12,401 nt of DNA from the NCBI GenBank assembly GCA_905204635.1, contig CAJLAN010000030.1, positions 1-12,401 of the forward strand, written 5' to 3'. Shown here in pieces: positions 1 to 6,271 of the stretch (position 1 is the stretch's first letter; each line of letters starts with the position of its first letter). The translations under genes were made by a program, and so were the position numbers. Source of the stretch: an uncultured Collinsella sp. Its GTDB lineage: Bacteria > Actinomycetota > Coriobacteriia > Coriobacteriales > Coriobacteriaceae. The notes beneath the pieces were generated by a model, which searched no databases, was not told where the DNA came from, and saw only the letters and a program-made list of their open reading frames with translations.

Positions 1-1357
1 GCGAGCCGATCAGGCCGATGTTGGGGCCTTCGGGGGTCTCGATCGGGCACATGCGGCTGTAGTGCGAGTTGTGGACGTCGCGGACGGCCGTCGGCACGTT
101 GGTGCGGCGGCTGGAGCCGGACTTGTGGCCGGCAAGACCGCCAGGGCCGAGTGCGGACAGACGGCGCTTGTGAGTCAGACCGGTCAGGGGGTTCGCCTGG
201 TCCATGAACTGCGAGAGCTGCGAGGAACCGAAGAACTCCTTGATGGAGGCCACGATCGGGCGGATGTTGATGAGCGACTGCGGGGTGATCTCGTCGATGT
301 CCTGAGAGCTCATGCGCTCACGGACGACGCGCTCCATACGGCTCATGCCGATACGGAACTGGTTGGCGACGAGCTCGCCGACGGTACGGATGCGGCGGTT
401 GCCAAAGTGGTCGATGTCGTCGACCTTGAAGCCCTGCTCGCCGGCAGCGAGGGACAGCAGGTAGCGCAGCGTCGCGACGATATCCTCGTCGGTGAGCACC
501 GTGACCTCTTCCTCGGTGGTGAGGTTGAGCTTCTTGTTGACCTTGTAACGACCGACGCGGGCCAGATCGTAGCGCTGCGGGTTGAAGAGCAGGCCCTCGA
601 GCAGGCTGCGGGAAGCGTCCACGGTGGGAGGCTCGCCCGGGCGCAGGCGACGGTAGATCTCGATAAGGGCATCCTCGCGGGTGAGGGCGGTGTCGCGCTC
701 CAGGGTGCGCTTGATCACATCGGAGTTGCCGAGCAGCTCGATGATGTCGTCGTTGGTGACGGCAATGCCAAGGGCGCGCAGGAACATCGTGGCGCTCTGC
801 TTGCGCTTGCGGTCGATGGAGACCATGAGCTGGTCGCGCTTGTCGACCTCAAACTCAAGCCAGGCACCGCGGGACGGGATGATCTGGGCCTTGTAGATCT
901 GCTTGCCCGAATCCATCTCGGAGCTGTAGTACACACCCGGGGAGCGGACGAGCTGCGAGACGACGATACGCTCGGTACCGTTGATGATGAAGGTGCCCTG
1001 ATCGGTCATCATGGGGAAGTCGCCCATGAAGACGAGCTGCTCCTTGATCTCGCCGGTCTCCTTGTTGGTGAGACGGACGTCGGTCAGAAGCGGGGCCTGA
1101 TAGGTCATGTCCTTCTCGCGGCACTCCTCGACGGTGTGCGCGGGGTCGCCGAACTGATGCTCGCCGAAGGTAACCTCGAGAACATGGTTCTGGCTCTGGA
1201 TGGGGCTGGATTCCTTGAACGCCTCACGAAGGCCCTCGTCCTTAAAACGCTCAAAGGATTCCCTTTGAACAGAGATAAGGTTGGGGAGCTCCATGGCCTC
1301 CGGGATTTTCCCGAAGCTGACGCGCTTGCGCTCAGTGGCAGTGTATGCGTAGGTCAC
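1..1357 (-). CDS. rpoB: RNA polymerase beta subunit, N-terminal part (cut by window edge)
   Basis: Beta subunit of DNA-dependent RNA polymerase; forms the catalytic cleft and the rifampicin pocket. About 452 codons are present and the frame stays open through base 2, so the gene continues past the left edge. The GTG start at 1357 is chosen because an AGGAGG box (1367-1372) lies 9 nt upstream and the protein then begins [18 protein letters not shown], the usual RpoB start. Recognisable blocks are [20 protein letters not shown], the rifampicin region [15 protein letters not shown] and [14 protein letters not shown], then [20 protein letters not shown]. Key rifampicin-pocket residues (E. coli Q513, F514, D516, H526, R529, S531, L533) are wild type. 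The odd point is the 16-residue stretch between GGL and VRDVH (residues about 409-424), where E. coli has 8 (TRERAGFE); see findings. The gene has its own promoter and is separated from rplJL by galU. Confidence 0.98.
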   Translation of the reverse strand, partial: MTYAYTATERKRVSFGKIPEAMELPNLISVQRESFERFKDEGLREAFKESSPIQSQNHVLEVTFGEHQFGDPAHTVEECREKDMTYQAPLLTDVRLTNKETGEIKEQLVFMGDFPMMTDQGTFIINGTERIVVSQLVRSPGVYYSSEMDSGKQIYKAQIIPSRGAWLEFEVDKRDQLMVSIDRKRKQSATMFLRALGIAVTNDDIIELLGNSDVIKRTLERDTALTREDALIEIYRRLRPGEPPTVDASRSLLEGLLFNPQRYDLARVGRYKVNKKLNLTTEEEVTVLTDEDIVATLRYLLSLAAGEQGFKVDDIDHFGNRRIRTVGELVANQFRIGMSRMERVVRERMSSQDIDEITPQSLINIRPIVASIKEFFGSSQLSQFMDQANPLTGLTHKRRLSALGPGGLAGHKSGSSRRTNVPTAVRDVHNSHYSRMCPIETPEGPNIGLIGS

Positions 1358-1430
1358 CAGGTTTTTCCTCCTTCACGGAAATGCTCGGTGGGTTGGCGAG
1401 GCATAGCTTCGCCAGTTATCGCAACCTAAT

Positions 1431-1458
1431 AGTTTATCAGGTACCGACCGTTGGGCAA
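1431..1458 (-). promoter_or_regulatory. Probable rpoB promoter
   Basis: On the minus strand, TTGCCC (1453-1458) and TAAACT (1431-1436) are separated by 16 nt and read toward rpoB. Transcription would start near 1424, giving a leader of about 65 nt that contains an imperfect hairpin (1395-1413) and the AGGAGG ribosome site. The galU terminator upstream makes an independent rpoB promoter necessary, which supports the call. Assigned by consensus only. Confidence 0.6.
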
Positions 1459-1523
1459 GAAAAGCCTTGACGCGATTGAGTTTTTGGAGTAGCAAAGTTT
1501 TTCGACAGAAAACACGCAGGTAG

Positions 1524-1568
1524 ATATATGTGTATCGAACATCTGTTCATATATTTTCTGTGAACAGA
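1524..1568. promoter_or_regulatory. Cluster of GAAC/GTTC inverted repeats upstream of rpoB
   Basis: GAACATCTGTTC at 1537-1548 has the form GAAC-N4-GTTC, the core of the LexA/SOS box of Gram-positive bacteria. It overlaps a second inverted repeat, TCTGTTCA (1542-1549) with TGAACAGA (1561-1568), and lies inside an AT-rich pair ATATATG (1524-1530) / CATATAT (1548-1554). The cluster sits between the galU terminator and the predicted rpoB -35 box, about 80-110 bp upstream of the latter. Which regulator, if any, binds here is not known. Confidence 0.35.
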
Positions 1569-1590
1569 GGGCCGGCAATCGCAGCTCTTA

Positions 1591-1624
1591 TAAAAAACGG
1601 GCGCGAACCGAGGTCCGCGCCCGT
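1591..1624 (-). terminator. Rho-independent terminator of galU
   Basis: Read on the minus strand, a 9-bp perfect stem ACGGGCGCG/CGCGCCCGT (1616-1624 with 1597-1605), with loop, is followed directly by TTTTTT (1592-1597). It starts about 20 nt past the galU stop codon. It should block read-through from galU into rpoB. Confidence 0.9.
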
Positions 1625-1644
1625 AAATGTCGATGCCCGAAGGC

Positions 1645-2553
1645 TTATTTGCGCATCAAACCGCCGCGTTCGTCGATGGCGTCCCAGAAGGCGCCGGCAA
1701 AGCGAGGATCGTTTGCAGCCATGAGGGCGTTGGTGGCCATCCAGCCAGATGGGGTACCGGTATCGTAGCCCGACAGCGGGTCGATGACGACAGCATACAT
1801 GGCCTCGCGATCGAGCGAACGTGCCATGGCGTCGGTGAGCTGAATCTCGCCGCCCTTACCGGCCTGCTGATCGGCCAGCAGGTCCATGACCAGCGGGCTC
1901 AGCAGGTAGCGACCGACGATGTACAGGTTGGACGGAGCCGCCTCGGGAGCGGGCTTCTCAACCAGGCCGCCGATACGCCAGACAGCGCCCGGCTCTGCAT
2001 CGGCAACGTCCTCGGCACCCTCGAGCGAACCGGCGCGCTCACCGGCGATAACGCCGTAGCGGCTGACTTCCTCGGGCGAGCAAGCAGCGACGGCGATAAC
2101 CGAAGCGCCACCGTGCTCCTTGGAAACGGCGAGCATCTTGTCGCAGATGTCGCGGTTAGGCACAACGTAGTCGCCCAGAAGAACTAGGAAGTTCTCCCCT
2201 GCCACGGCGTCGGCAGCAGAGCGAATAGCATGGCCGAGGCCCTTGGGCTCGTACTGATAACGGAAGTCGACCGGCATACCGCCAGCGTGGGCGACGGCGT
2301 CGGCATAGGCGTTCTTGCCGCGCTCGCGCAGCAGGTTCTCGAGCGAGCGATCGGGCTGGAAGTAGTTCAGTAGCTCGGGCTTACCGGGAGAAGTAACGAT
2401 GATGGCATCGTCGACCTCCTCGGGATCGAGCGCTTCCTCGACGACGTACTGAATGACGGGCTTGTCGAGCACCGGCAGCATCTCTTTGGGCGTGCACTTA
2501 GTGCCAGGCAGAAAACGCGTGCCAAGACCGGCGGCGGGGATGATTGCCTTCAT
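1645..2553 (-). CDS. galU: UTP--glucose-1-phosphate uridylyltransferase
   Basis: Cytosolic nucleotidyltransferase that makes UDP-glucose from UTP and glucose-1-phosphate, the precursor for cell-surface glycans, glycolipids and the Leloir pathway. The 302-aa length matches bacterial GalU. The N-terminus carries the nucleotide-binding signature GLGTRFLPGTKCTPKEMLP (residues 9-27), including the conserved R13 and K23. Further along are EPKGLGHAI, LLGDYVVP (Asp of the metal/nucleotide site), GLVEKP and the C-terminal GYDTGTPSGW block, all typical of the family. The ATG at 2553 has an AAAGGAT-type ribosome site about 12 nt upstream, somewhat distant. It is a single-gene unit with its own terminator and upstream region, lying between rplL and rpoB, an unusual place for galU. 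Confidence 0.95.
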   Translation of the reverse strand: MKAIIPAAGLGTRFLPGTKCTPKEMLPVLDKPVIQYVVEEALDPEEVDDAIIVTSPGKPELLNYFQPDRSLENLLRERGKNAYADAVAHAGGMPVDFRYQYEPKGLGHAIRSAADAVAGENFLVLLGDYVVPNRDICDKMLAVSKEHGGASVIAVAACSPEEVSRYGVIAGERAGSLEGAEDVADAEPGAVWRIGGLVEKPAPEAAPSNLYIVGRYLLSPLVMDLLADQQAGKGGEIQLTDAMARSLDREAMYAVVIDPLSGYDTGTPSGWMATNALMAANDPRFAGAFWDAIDERGGLMRK

Positions 2554-2650
2554 GTTATTTCAAAGATCCTTTCGCAGGCGCAAAAGCGCCCCATGCGTGC
2601 GGCACACAGCCGCAGACCAAATTGCGATACCCAAGTATCTTACCGCTGGA

Positions 2651-2678
2651 GCTATATGTCGCTACAAGGCAGAGACAA
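2651..2678 (-). promoter_or_regulatory. Candidate galU promoter
   Basis: The minus strand has TTGTCT (2673-2678), a 16-nt spacer and TATAGC (2651-2656) directed at galU, implying a leader of about 90 nt. A better -35 match, TTGACC, lies nearby (2689-2694) but has no good -10 at the right distance. The leader would contain small hairpins at 2578-2591 (GGCGC-AAAA-GCGCC on the plus strand) and 2599-2613 (GCGGC-ACACA-GCCGC). The exact promoter is uncertain. Confidence 0.35.
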
Positions 2679-2695
2679 TTCTTCAGCAGGTCAAC

Positions 2696-2729
2696 GCAAA
2701 TTATTGCTCGAATGGTGCAATTTTATTGC
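2696..2729. repeat. Two adjacent AT-rich palindromes upstream of galU
   Basis: GCAAATTATTGC (2696-2707; arms GCAA/TTGC) and GCAATTTTATTGC (2717-2729; arms GCAAT/ATTGC) have centres 21.5 bp apart, about two helical turns. They lie just upstream of the galU promoter candidates, in the most AT-rich part of an otherwise GC-rich window. They have the form of a tandem operator, but no regulator is recognised. No gene is seen in the whole 2554-2807 stretch. Confidence 0.35.
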
Positions 2730-2807
2730 CCAACGGCAAGGCACCCGATACGACGCAAATCACAGAACATGGCAGTTTGAGCAACCGATGTCGAGGGACC
2801 GAAAAAC

Positions 2808-2841
2808 AAAAAAGACGGGGCTCGCAATGCGAACCCCGTCT
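2808..2841 (-). terminator. Rho-independent terminator of rplJ-rplL
   Basis: On the minus strand, AGACGGGG pairs with CCCCGTCT (2834-2841 with 2813-2820), extended by TTCGC/GCGAG around a short loop, followed by TTTTTTG and TTTTT. It lies 27 nt past the rplL stop. It closes the ribosomal-protein unit before galU. Confidence 0.92.
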
Positions 2842-2868
2842 GCAAAGAAATCTGGCGAGAAAGCCTGA

Positions 2869-3246
2869 TTACTTGAGGGTGACAGCAGCGCCAGCAGCCT
2901 CGAGCTTCTCCTTGGCAGCCTCGGCGTCCTCCTTCTTGGCACCCTCGAGAACAGCCTTGGGAGCGCCCTCGACGACCTCCTTGGCCTCCTTCAGGCCAAG
3001 GTTGGTGAGCTCACGGACGGCCTTGATGACCTGGATCTTGTTGTCGCCGAAGCCCTCGAGCACGACGTCAAACTCGGTCTTCTCCTCGGCCTCAGCAGCG
3101 CCAGCAGCGGGAGCGGCGACAACAGCGGCAGGAGCAGCGGGGGAAACGCCGAAGGTGTCCTCGATAGCCTTAACGAGCTCGGAAGCCTCGAGAAGGGTCA
3201 TTTCCTTAAGAGCATCGATGATCTCATCGGTGGTAAGCTTAGCCAT
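2869..3246 (-). CDS. rplL: 50S ribosomal protein L7/L12
   Basis: Stalk protein of the large ribosomal subunit, present as several dimers on L10, which recruits and activates the translational GTPases. It has 125 aa, normal for L12. Residues 1-30 form the L10-binding dimer domain ([20 protein letters not shown]), followed by an Ala/Pro-rich hinge (about 36-52). The globular C-terminal domain (about 55-125) contains [20 protein letters not shown] and the factor-binding segment [13 protein letters not shown]. The frame is open 11 codons further upstream, but the ATG at 3246 is chosen because AAAGGA lies 7 nt before it and it gives the family N-terminus. It follows rplJ by 102 nt and ends in a strong terminator. 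Confidence 0.98.
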   Translation of the reverse strand: MAKLTTDEIIDALKEMTLLEASELVKAIEDTFGVSPAAPAAVVAAPAAGAAEAEEKTEFDVVLEGFGDNKIQVIKAVRELTNLGLKEAKEVVEGAPKAVLEGAKKEDAEAAKEKLEAAGAAVTLK

Positions 3247-3265
3247 TTCTAAGTCCTTTCGGTTT

Positions 3266-3330
3266 CCGTGCGGATGCACGGAGATCAGTTAAAACACGGC
3301 GCGAATGCGCCAGGGGTGCGGCGTTGCCGC
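3266..3330. repeat. Three tandem small hairpins between rplJ and rplL
   Basis: The rplJ-rplL gap contains CCGTGC-GGAT-GCACGG (3266-3281), GGCGC-GAAT-GCGCC (3298-3311) and GCGGC-GTT-GCCGC (3318-3330), written on the plus strand. All would form in the minus-strand mRNA. None is followed by a T-run, so they are not terminators. They may affect mRNA stability or the relative yield of L12, which is needed in several copies per L10; that role is inference. Confidence 0.5.
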
Positions 3331-3348
3331 CGCGGGTGAAAACAGCGA

Positions 3349-3870
3349 CTAGGCTGCCTTCTGCTCGGAGACCTGCTGGATCGAACGAGCGAGACCAGAG
3401 GAAACGCCGTTGACGCAGACAGCGATGTCGCGAGCGAAACCGGAGATGAGACCGGCGATCTGGCCGAGAAGCTGATCCTTGGTGGGCAGCTCAGCGATAG
3501 CCTTAACATCATCAGCGGAAACGGCCTTGCCGTCGGAGATACCGCCCTTGATCTCAAGGACGCCCTTGGACTTAGCGGAGAAGTCCTTAAGGGCCTTAGC
3601 GGCCTCGACCGGCTCGGACTCGTAGAACACATAAGCGACGGGGCCGGCGAGAATCTCGTCGAGCTCGGGCTGCTCCTGGTTCTTGAGGGCGATCTTGACC
3701 AGGTTGTTCTTGTAGACCTTCATCTCGGCGCCGCACTCGCGAAGCTGATGACGCAGCTCCTGAGCCTGCTTAACCGTCAGACCGTTGTAGTTGACGACGA
3801 ACAGACCGGCGTTCTCGGCGATACGGGACTCGATCTCTGCAACCTTGTCGATTTTGTACTGCTGGGGCAT
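3349..3870 (-). CDS. rplJ: 50S ribosomal protein L10
   Basis: Base of the ribosomal stalk: binds 23S rRNA with its N-terminal domain and L7/L12 dimers with its C-terminal helix. It has 173 aa, typical for bacterial L10. The N-terminal region has the conserved FVVNYNGLTVKQAQELRHQL and MKVYKNNLVKIAL segments (residues about 24-63); the C-terminus (about 130-173) is the helical L12-binding part. The ATG at 3870 is preceded by AGGAGGTG at 7 nt, a strong site. It is first gene of the rplJ-rplL unit, behind a promoter and a leader that look autoregulatory. L11 and L1 genes, which often precede rplJ, are not in this window. Confidence 0.98.
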   Translation of the reverse strand: MPQQYKIDKVAEIESRIAENAGLFVVNYNGLTVKQAQELRHQLRECGAEMKVYKNNLVKIALKNQEQPELDEILAGPVAYVFYESEPVEAAKALKDFSAKSKGVLEIKGGISDGKAVSADDVKAIAELPTKDQLLGQIAGLISGFARDIAVCVNGVSSGLARSIQQVSEQKAA

Positions 3871-3935
3871 GAATTACACCTCCTCGAATTCTTTCCGGGC
3901 ACGGTCCGCCACAAGGACGTGACGGGGGCATGTCC

Positions 3936-4080
3936 AAAAAGAAAGCCCCCGCGCTGCATGAGCGACGGGGGCGAGAAGACATATCTACTCGACCACCTCG
4001 GCTGGCGGGAAGTCCCATTAAGCTCGCGGGCGATGCCCGTTTGCACCGGCTGTCTCTGGCAGCGGATTCGTGCGTGAACC
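3936..4080 (-). ncRNA. L10 leader (ribosomal-protein autoregulatory attenuator)
   Basis: The untranslated leader of rplJ contains blocks that match what I know of the L10 leader: CCAGAGACAGCCGGTG, then GAGCTTAATGGG, then CCGCCAGCCGAGGTGG, which would bring the two halves of the L10-binding kinked stem together. It ends in an intrinsic terminator: stem GCCCCCG/CGGGGGC plus CGCT/AGCG (3945-3972), then TTTCTTTTT (3936-3944). In this family, free L10 bound to the leader favours termination, lowering rplJL expression. Placement directly downstream of the predicted start site and upstream of rplJ fits. Recognition is by eye; an Rfam covariance search was not possible. Confidence 0.8.
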
Positions 4081-4086
4081 GAAAGT

Positions 4087-4115
4087 ATTATGGCGGGGAC
4101 CCCGGCGTCGGTCAA
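4087..4115 (-). promoter_or_regulatory. Strong sigma70-type promoter of rplJ-rplL
   Basis: On the minus strand TTGACC (4110-4115), a 17-nt spacer and CATAAT (4087-4092) form a near-consensus promoter, with transcription starting around 4080, just before the L10 leader. The -35 box coincides with the outer end of the 211-bp inverted repeat upstream. Confidence 0.85.
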
Positions 4116-4320
4116 CGGCAACCCTGGCTGCACACAATTCCACCATCTCGGTCGCGCCGCCAAAGGCCAGGCGCAAGCTTTTCGCTCGGTCAGGTCCTGG
4201 GCTCGCACGAAGAGCACATTTAGTGCTCTTCGGCTCGTGCGGAATCTACGAAAAGCTTGCGCCTGGCCTTTGGCGGCGCGACCTGTGTTGACTTTGGGGC
4301 AGCCAGGGTTGCCGTTGGCC
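4110..4320. repeat. 211-bp imperfect inverted repeat (palindromic element)
   Basis: Three paired blocks are nested around a centre at about 4220. The outer block 4110-4131 pairs with 4299-4320 (21 of 22). The middle block 4150-4184 pairs with 4249-4283 (35 of 35). The inner block CGAAGAGCAC (4208-4217) pairs with GTGCTCTTCG (4223-4232) around the loop ATTTA, and CGCAC/GTGCG continues past a 4-nt bulge. The segments between blocks (4132-4149 versus 4284-4298; 4185-4203 versus 4242-4248) do not match. It fills the space between the aminotransferase and the rplJ promoter and could fold as a long hairpin in either strand. It might act as terminator for the aminotransferase, or be a MITE-like or repetitive intergenic element. 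No transposase or coding sequence is seen inside. Confidence 0.9.
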
Positions 4321-4377
4321 GGCGCGCCCCACGCATAACCCTTATGTCGGTGGGCTGATGTGTTGCGTCCCTGAGGA

Positions 4378-5514
4378 CTACAAGGTCGAAATGAAGGTGG
4401 ACAGGCGGTGGAGGCCTTCGTCCAGGTTTTCGTCGGAGACGCAATAGCTTAGGCGGATGTGGCCTTCGGTTCCGAAGCAGTTTCCGGGGACTAGGGCTAC
4501 GTTTGCCTCTTTGATGGCTTTGATGCAGAAGTCTTCGCTTGTTAGGCCGAATTGTTTGATGCTGGGGAAGGCGTAGAAGGCGCCTGCCGGTTCCACTACG
4601 TCGAGGCCCATGGCGTCTAAGGCTGCGAGTACGCGCTCGCGGCGGACTCGGTAGACTTTGAGCATGGGGGCTGGGTCGACGGTGAGGGCTCGGGCTGCGG
4701 CGTCCATCTCGAAGGAGACGGCGCTCGATACTAGGTATTGGTGAGCTTTTGCGATCTCGGCGATGACGGGGGCTGCGGCTGCGAGCCAGCCCAGGCGCCA
4801 GCCGGTCATAGCCCAGGGCTTGGAGAAGCTCTCGATAACTACCGTCTGATCGCGAAGCTCCGGGTGGCGCTGGGTAAAGCGCTCGTAGCCACCCACATAA
4901 ACCAGGCGGTTGTATACGTCGTCGCAGACCACGTAGATGCCCGCCTGCTCTGCCACGCGCGCCACGGCGTCGAGCGAAGCCGCGTTGAGGATGCAACCCG
5001 TAGGATTGTTGGGCGTGCAGATGACGATGGCCTTGGTCGCCGGCGTCACGCAGGCACGAAGCGCCTCCTCATCAATCTGAAATTGCGCAGGCTCCGTATC
5101 CAAAAAGACCGCTTTGGCGTGGTTGGCCACGACGATGCTCTCGTACAGGCCAAAGGCCGGCGTGGGGATGATGACCTCGTCGCCGGGGTTGAGCATAGCC
5201 ATGAATGTTGCCGACAGGGCCTCGGTCGCGCCGTCGGTTAGGATGACCTCGTCGGCCGAAAACGTAAGGCCCGCGTCCCCCATGTAGGCAGATAACGCCT
5301 CACGCAAGGCGGGGCGACCGTTGTTGGGCGGATAGTGCGTGTCACCGCGGTCCAGTGCGGCGATCACCTCGGCACTAATCACATCGGGCGTGGGAAAATC
5401 GGGCTCGCCGAGCGCAAGCGCGATGCACCCCGGGTGCTGGGCGGCGAGCGCGTTAATCCGGCGGATACCGGAGGGCTTGAGCATGGCAAGCGAGGTATTC
5501 ATGGGCAGACGCAT
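4378..5514 (-). CDS. PLP-dependent aminotransferase, class I/II
   Basis: Fold-type I aminotransferase of the aspartate/aromatic (AspC/PatA-like) group, which moves amino groups between an amino acid and a 2-oxo acid in the cytosol; the exact substrate cannot be read from sequence. It has 378 aa. Visible features: GEPDFPTP near residue 36, YPPNNGRPALREAL, TDGATEAL (phosphate region, about 93-100), PNNPTG (168-173, with N170), DDVYNRLVY (D198/Y201 area), the Schiff-base lysine in SFSKPWAMTGWRLGW (K232), and IRLSY (R354, substrate carboxylate). The ATG at 5514 has AAAGGA 5 nt upstream. It is divergent from the plus-strand gene at 5608. The last third uses many more A-ending codons (AAA, CAA, CTA, GTA, CGA, GCA) than the first part. 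No clear intrinsic terminator follows except the long inverted repeat. Confidence 0.93.
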   Translation of the reverse strand: MRLPMNTSLAMLKPSGIRRINALAAQHPGCIALALGEPDFPTPDVISAEVIAALDRGDTHYPPNNGRPALREALSAYMGDAGLTFSADEVILTDGATEALSATFMAMLNPGDEVIIPTPAFGLYESIVVANHAKAVFLDTEPAQFQIDEEALRACVTPATKAIVICTPNNPTGCILNAASLDAVARVAEQAGIYVVCDDVYNRLVYVGGYERFTQRHPELRDQTVVIESFSKPWAMTGWRLGWLAAAAPVIAEIAKAHQYLVSSAVSFEMDAAARALTVDPAPMLKVYRVRRERVLAALDAMGLDVVEPAGAFYAFPSIKQFGLTSEDFCIKAIKEANVALVPGNCFGTEGHIRLSYCVSDENLDEGLHRLSTFISTL

Positions 5515-5607
5515 GGCGTTCCTTTCGTAAGGGTTGCACTAGGATAGCGCGGCGGGGCGCCACCAGACGGTGTAACCTAAACGGAAACGAGCCGGAAAGG
5601 AGATGGC

Positions 5608-6270
5608 ATGGAGACAATCGCGCGTGGCGACGTACCAAAAACACTGCACACCATTGCGTATATCAGTATTCCCAAGAGCGCCGATCTTGAGTTTTTGCTC
5701 TGGGACTTGCAGGATGCCATCGCCGCCTATGCTCAGCTTTCTGGCACCGCGCTCCCCCGCCCAGTCGACTTGAAGGCAAATGACGCCGGCAGCGTTGCCG
5801 ATGGCATCGTGCTGGCCATTGAAGATGTGGCTGACGATGAGACGTTGACAGCTATCGAGCAGGCGCTTGAGCGCTTTGGCAGTACGGGAGCGCGTGTCTA
5901 TGCCGTGATTCGAGCCGCACAACGGGGCGCTGAGCAGGCGCGTGGGACCGCCGTTCGCCTGCACAAGGCATGTGAGCGCCATGACCAATTGTGGTGTGGC
6001 GGCGTTGCCATCTGCGCCGGCAGCGGCATCGCAGCGCTTCGCCATTCCCCACGCATGGGCCTCTTGCGCCGACCATTTTCGGAAGCGATGGATAAGCTTG
6101 TGGGCGCTGTGCGCATGGGCTGCTCCGTCGAGCATGCACAGCGACTTGGCGGCGGCAATGCCGCCAACGTCGACGCCGACGGCATGGTTTGCGCCGAGCC
6201 AGCCGTGCCCGCGCCGATCTGGCGAGGCGTTCTGAAACGTCTGGGCGCCCACGCTCAAACAAAAATCTAA
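5608..6270 (+). CDS. Hypothetical protein, possibly flavodoxin-fold/NAD(P)H oxidoreductase-like
   Basis: The only plus-strand gene I support; it encodes 220 aa. The ATG at 5608 follows AAGGAG at about 5 nt. Real coding is supported by this ribosome site, by the divergent arrangement with the aminotransferase, and by a stop one base from the end of the convergent glycosylase gene. I do not recognise the family with certainty. An alternating beta/alpha pattern (HTIAYISIP near 14-22, ADGIVLAIEDV near 64-74, GARVYAVIRAAQ near 92-104) and a Gly-rich WCGGVAICAGSGI (about 131-143) followed by MGLLRRPFSEAMDKLVGAV recall flavodoxin-like FMN reductase proteins. No signal peptide or membrane segment is seen. 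The function is a guess; that it is a gene is fairly secure. Confidence 0.75.
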   Translation: METIARGDVPKTLHTIAYISIPKSADLEFLLWDLQDAIAAYAQLSGTALPRPVDLKANDAGSVADGIVLAIEDVADDETLTAIEQALERFGSTGARVYAVIRAAQRGAEQARGTAVRLHKACERHDQLWCGGVAICAGSGIAALRHSPRMGLLRRPFSEAMDKLVGAVRMGCSVEHAQRLGGGNAANVDADGMVCAEPAVPAPIWRGVLKRLGAHAQTKI

Positions 6271-6271
6271 A

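Noticed and set aside
62..1429. Long plus-strand open frame (455 codons) antisense to rpoB
   Set aside because: The composition (Val/Asp/Ala/Leu/Gly rich) is the mirror of GC-rich rpoB codons; no ribosome site and no family motif.
2453..3292. 279-codon plus-strand open frame spanning the galU upstream region and rplL
   Set aside because: Mostly antisense to galU and rplL; Ser/Ala-rich shadow with no start signal.
3914..3935. Second terminator just before rplJ on the plus strand
   Set aside because: The hairpin GGACGTG/CATGTCC is followed by A's on the plus strand and has no T-run on the minus strand; treated as part of the L10 leader region.
4110..4320. Palindrome as a CRISPR repeat or insertion sequence
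   Set aside because: Only one inverted pair, no spacers, no transposase and no target duplication visible; kept as an unclassified repeat.
4220..4996. 258-codon minus-strand open frame overlapping the aminotransferase and the palindrome
   Set aside because: Arg/Pro/Ser-rich out-of-frame shadow of the aminotransferase; stop-poor because of the palindrome's composition.
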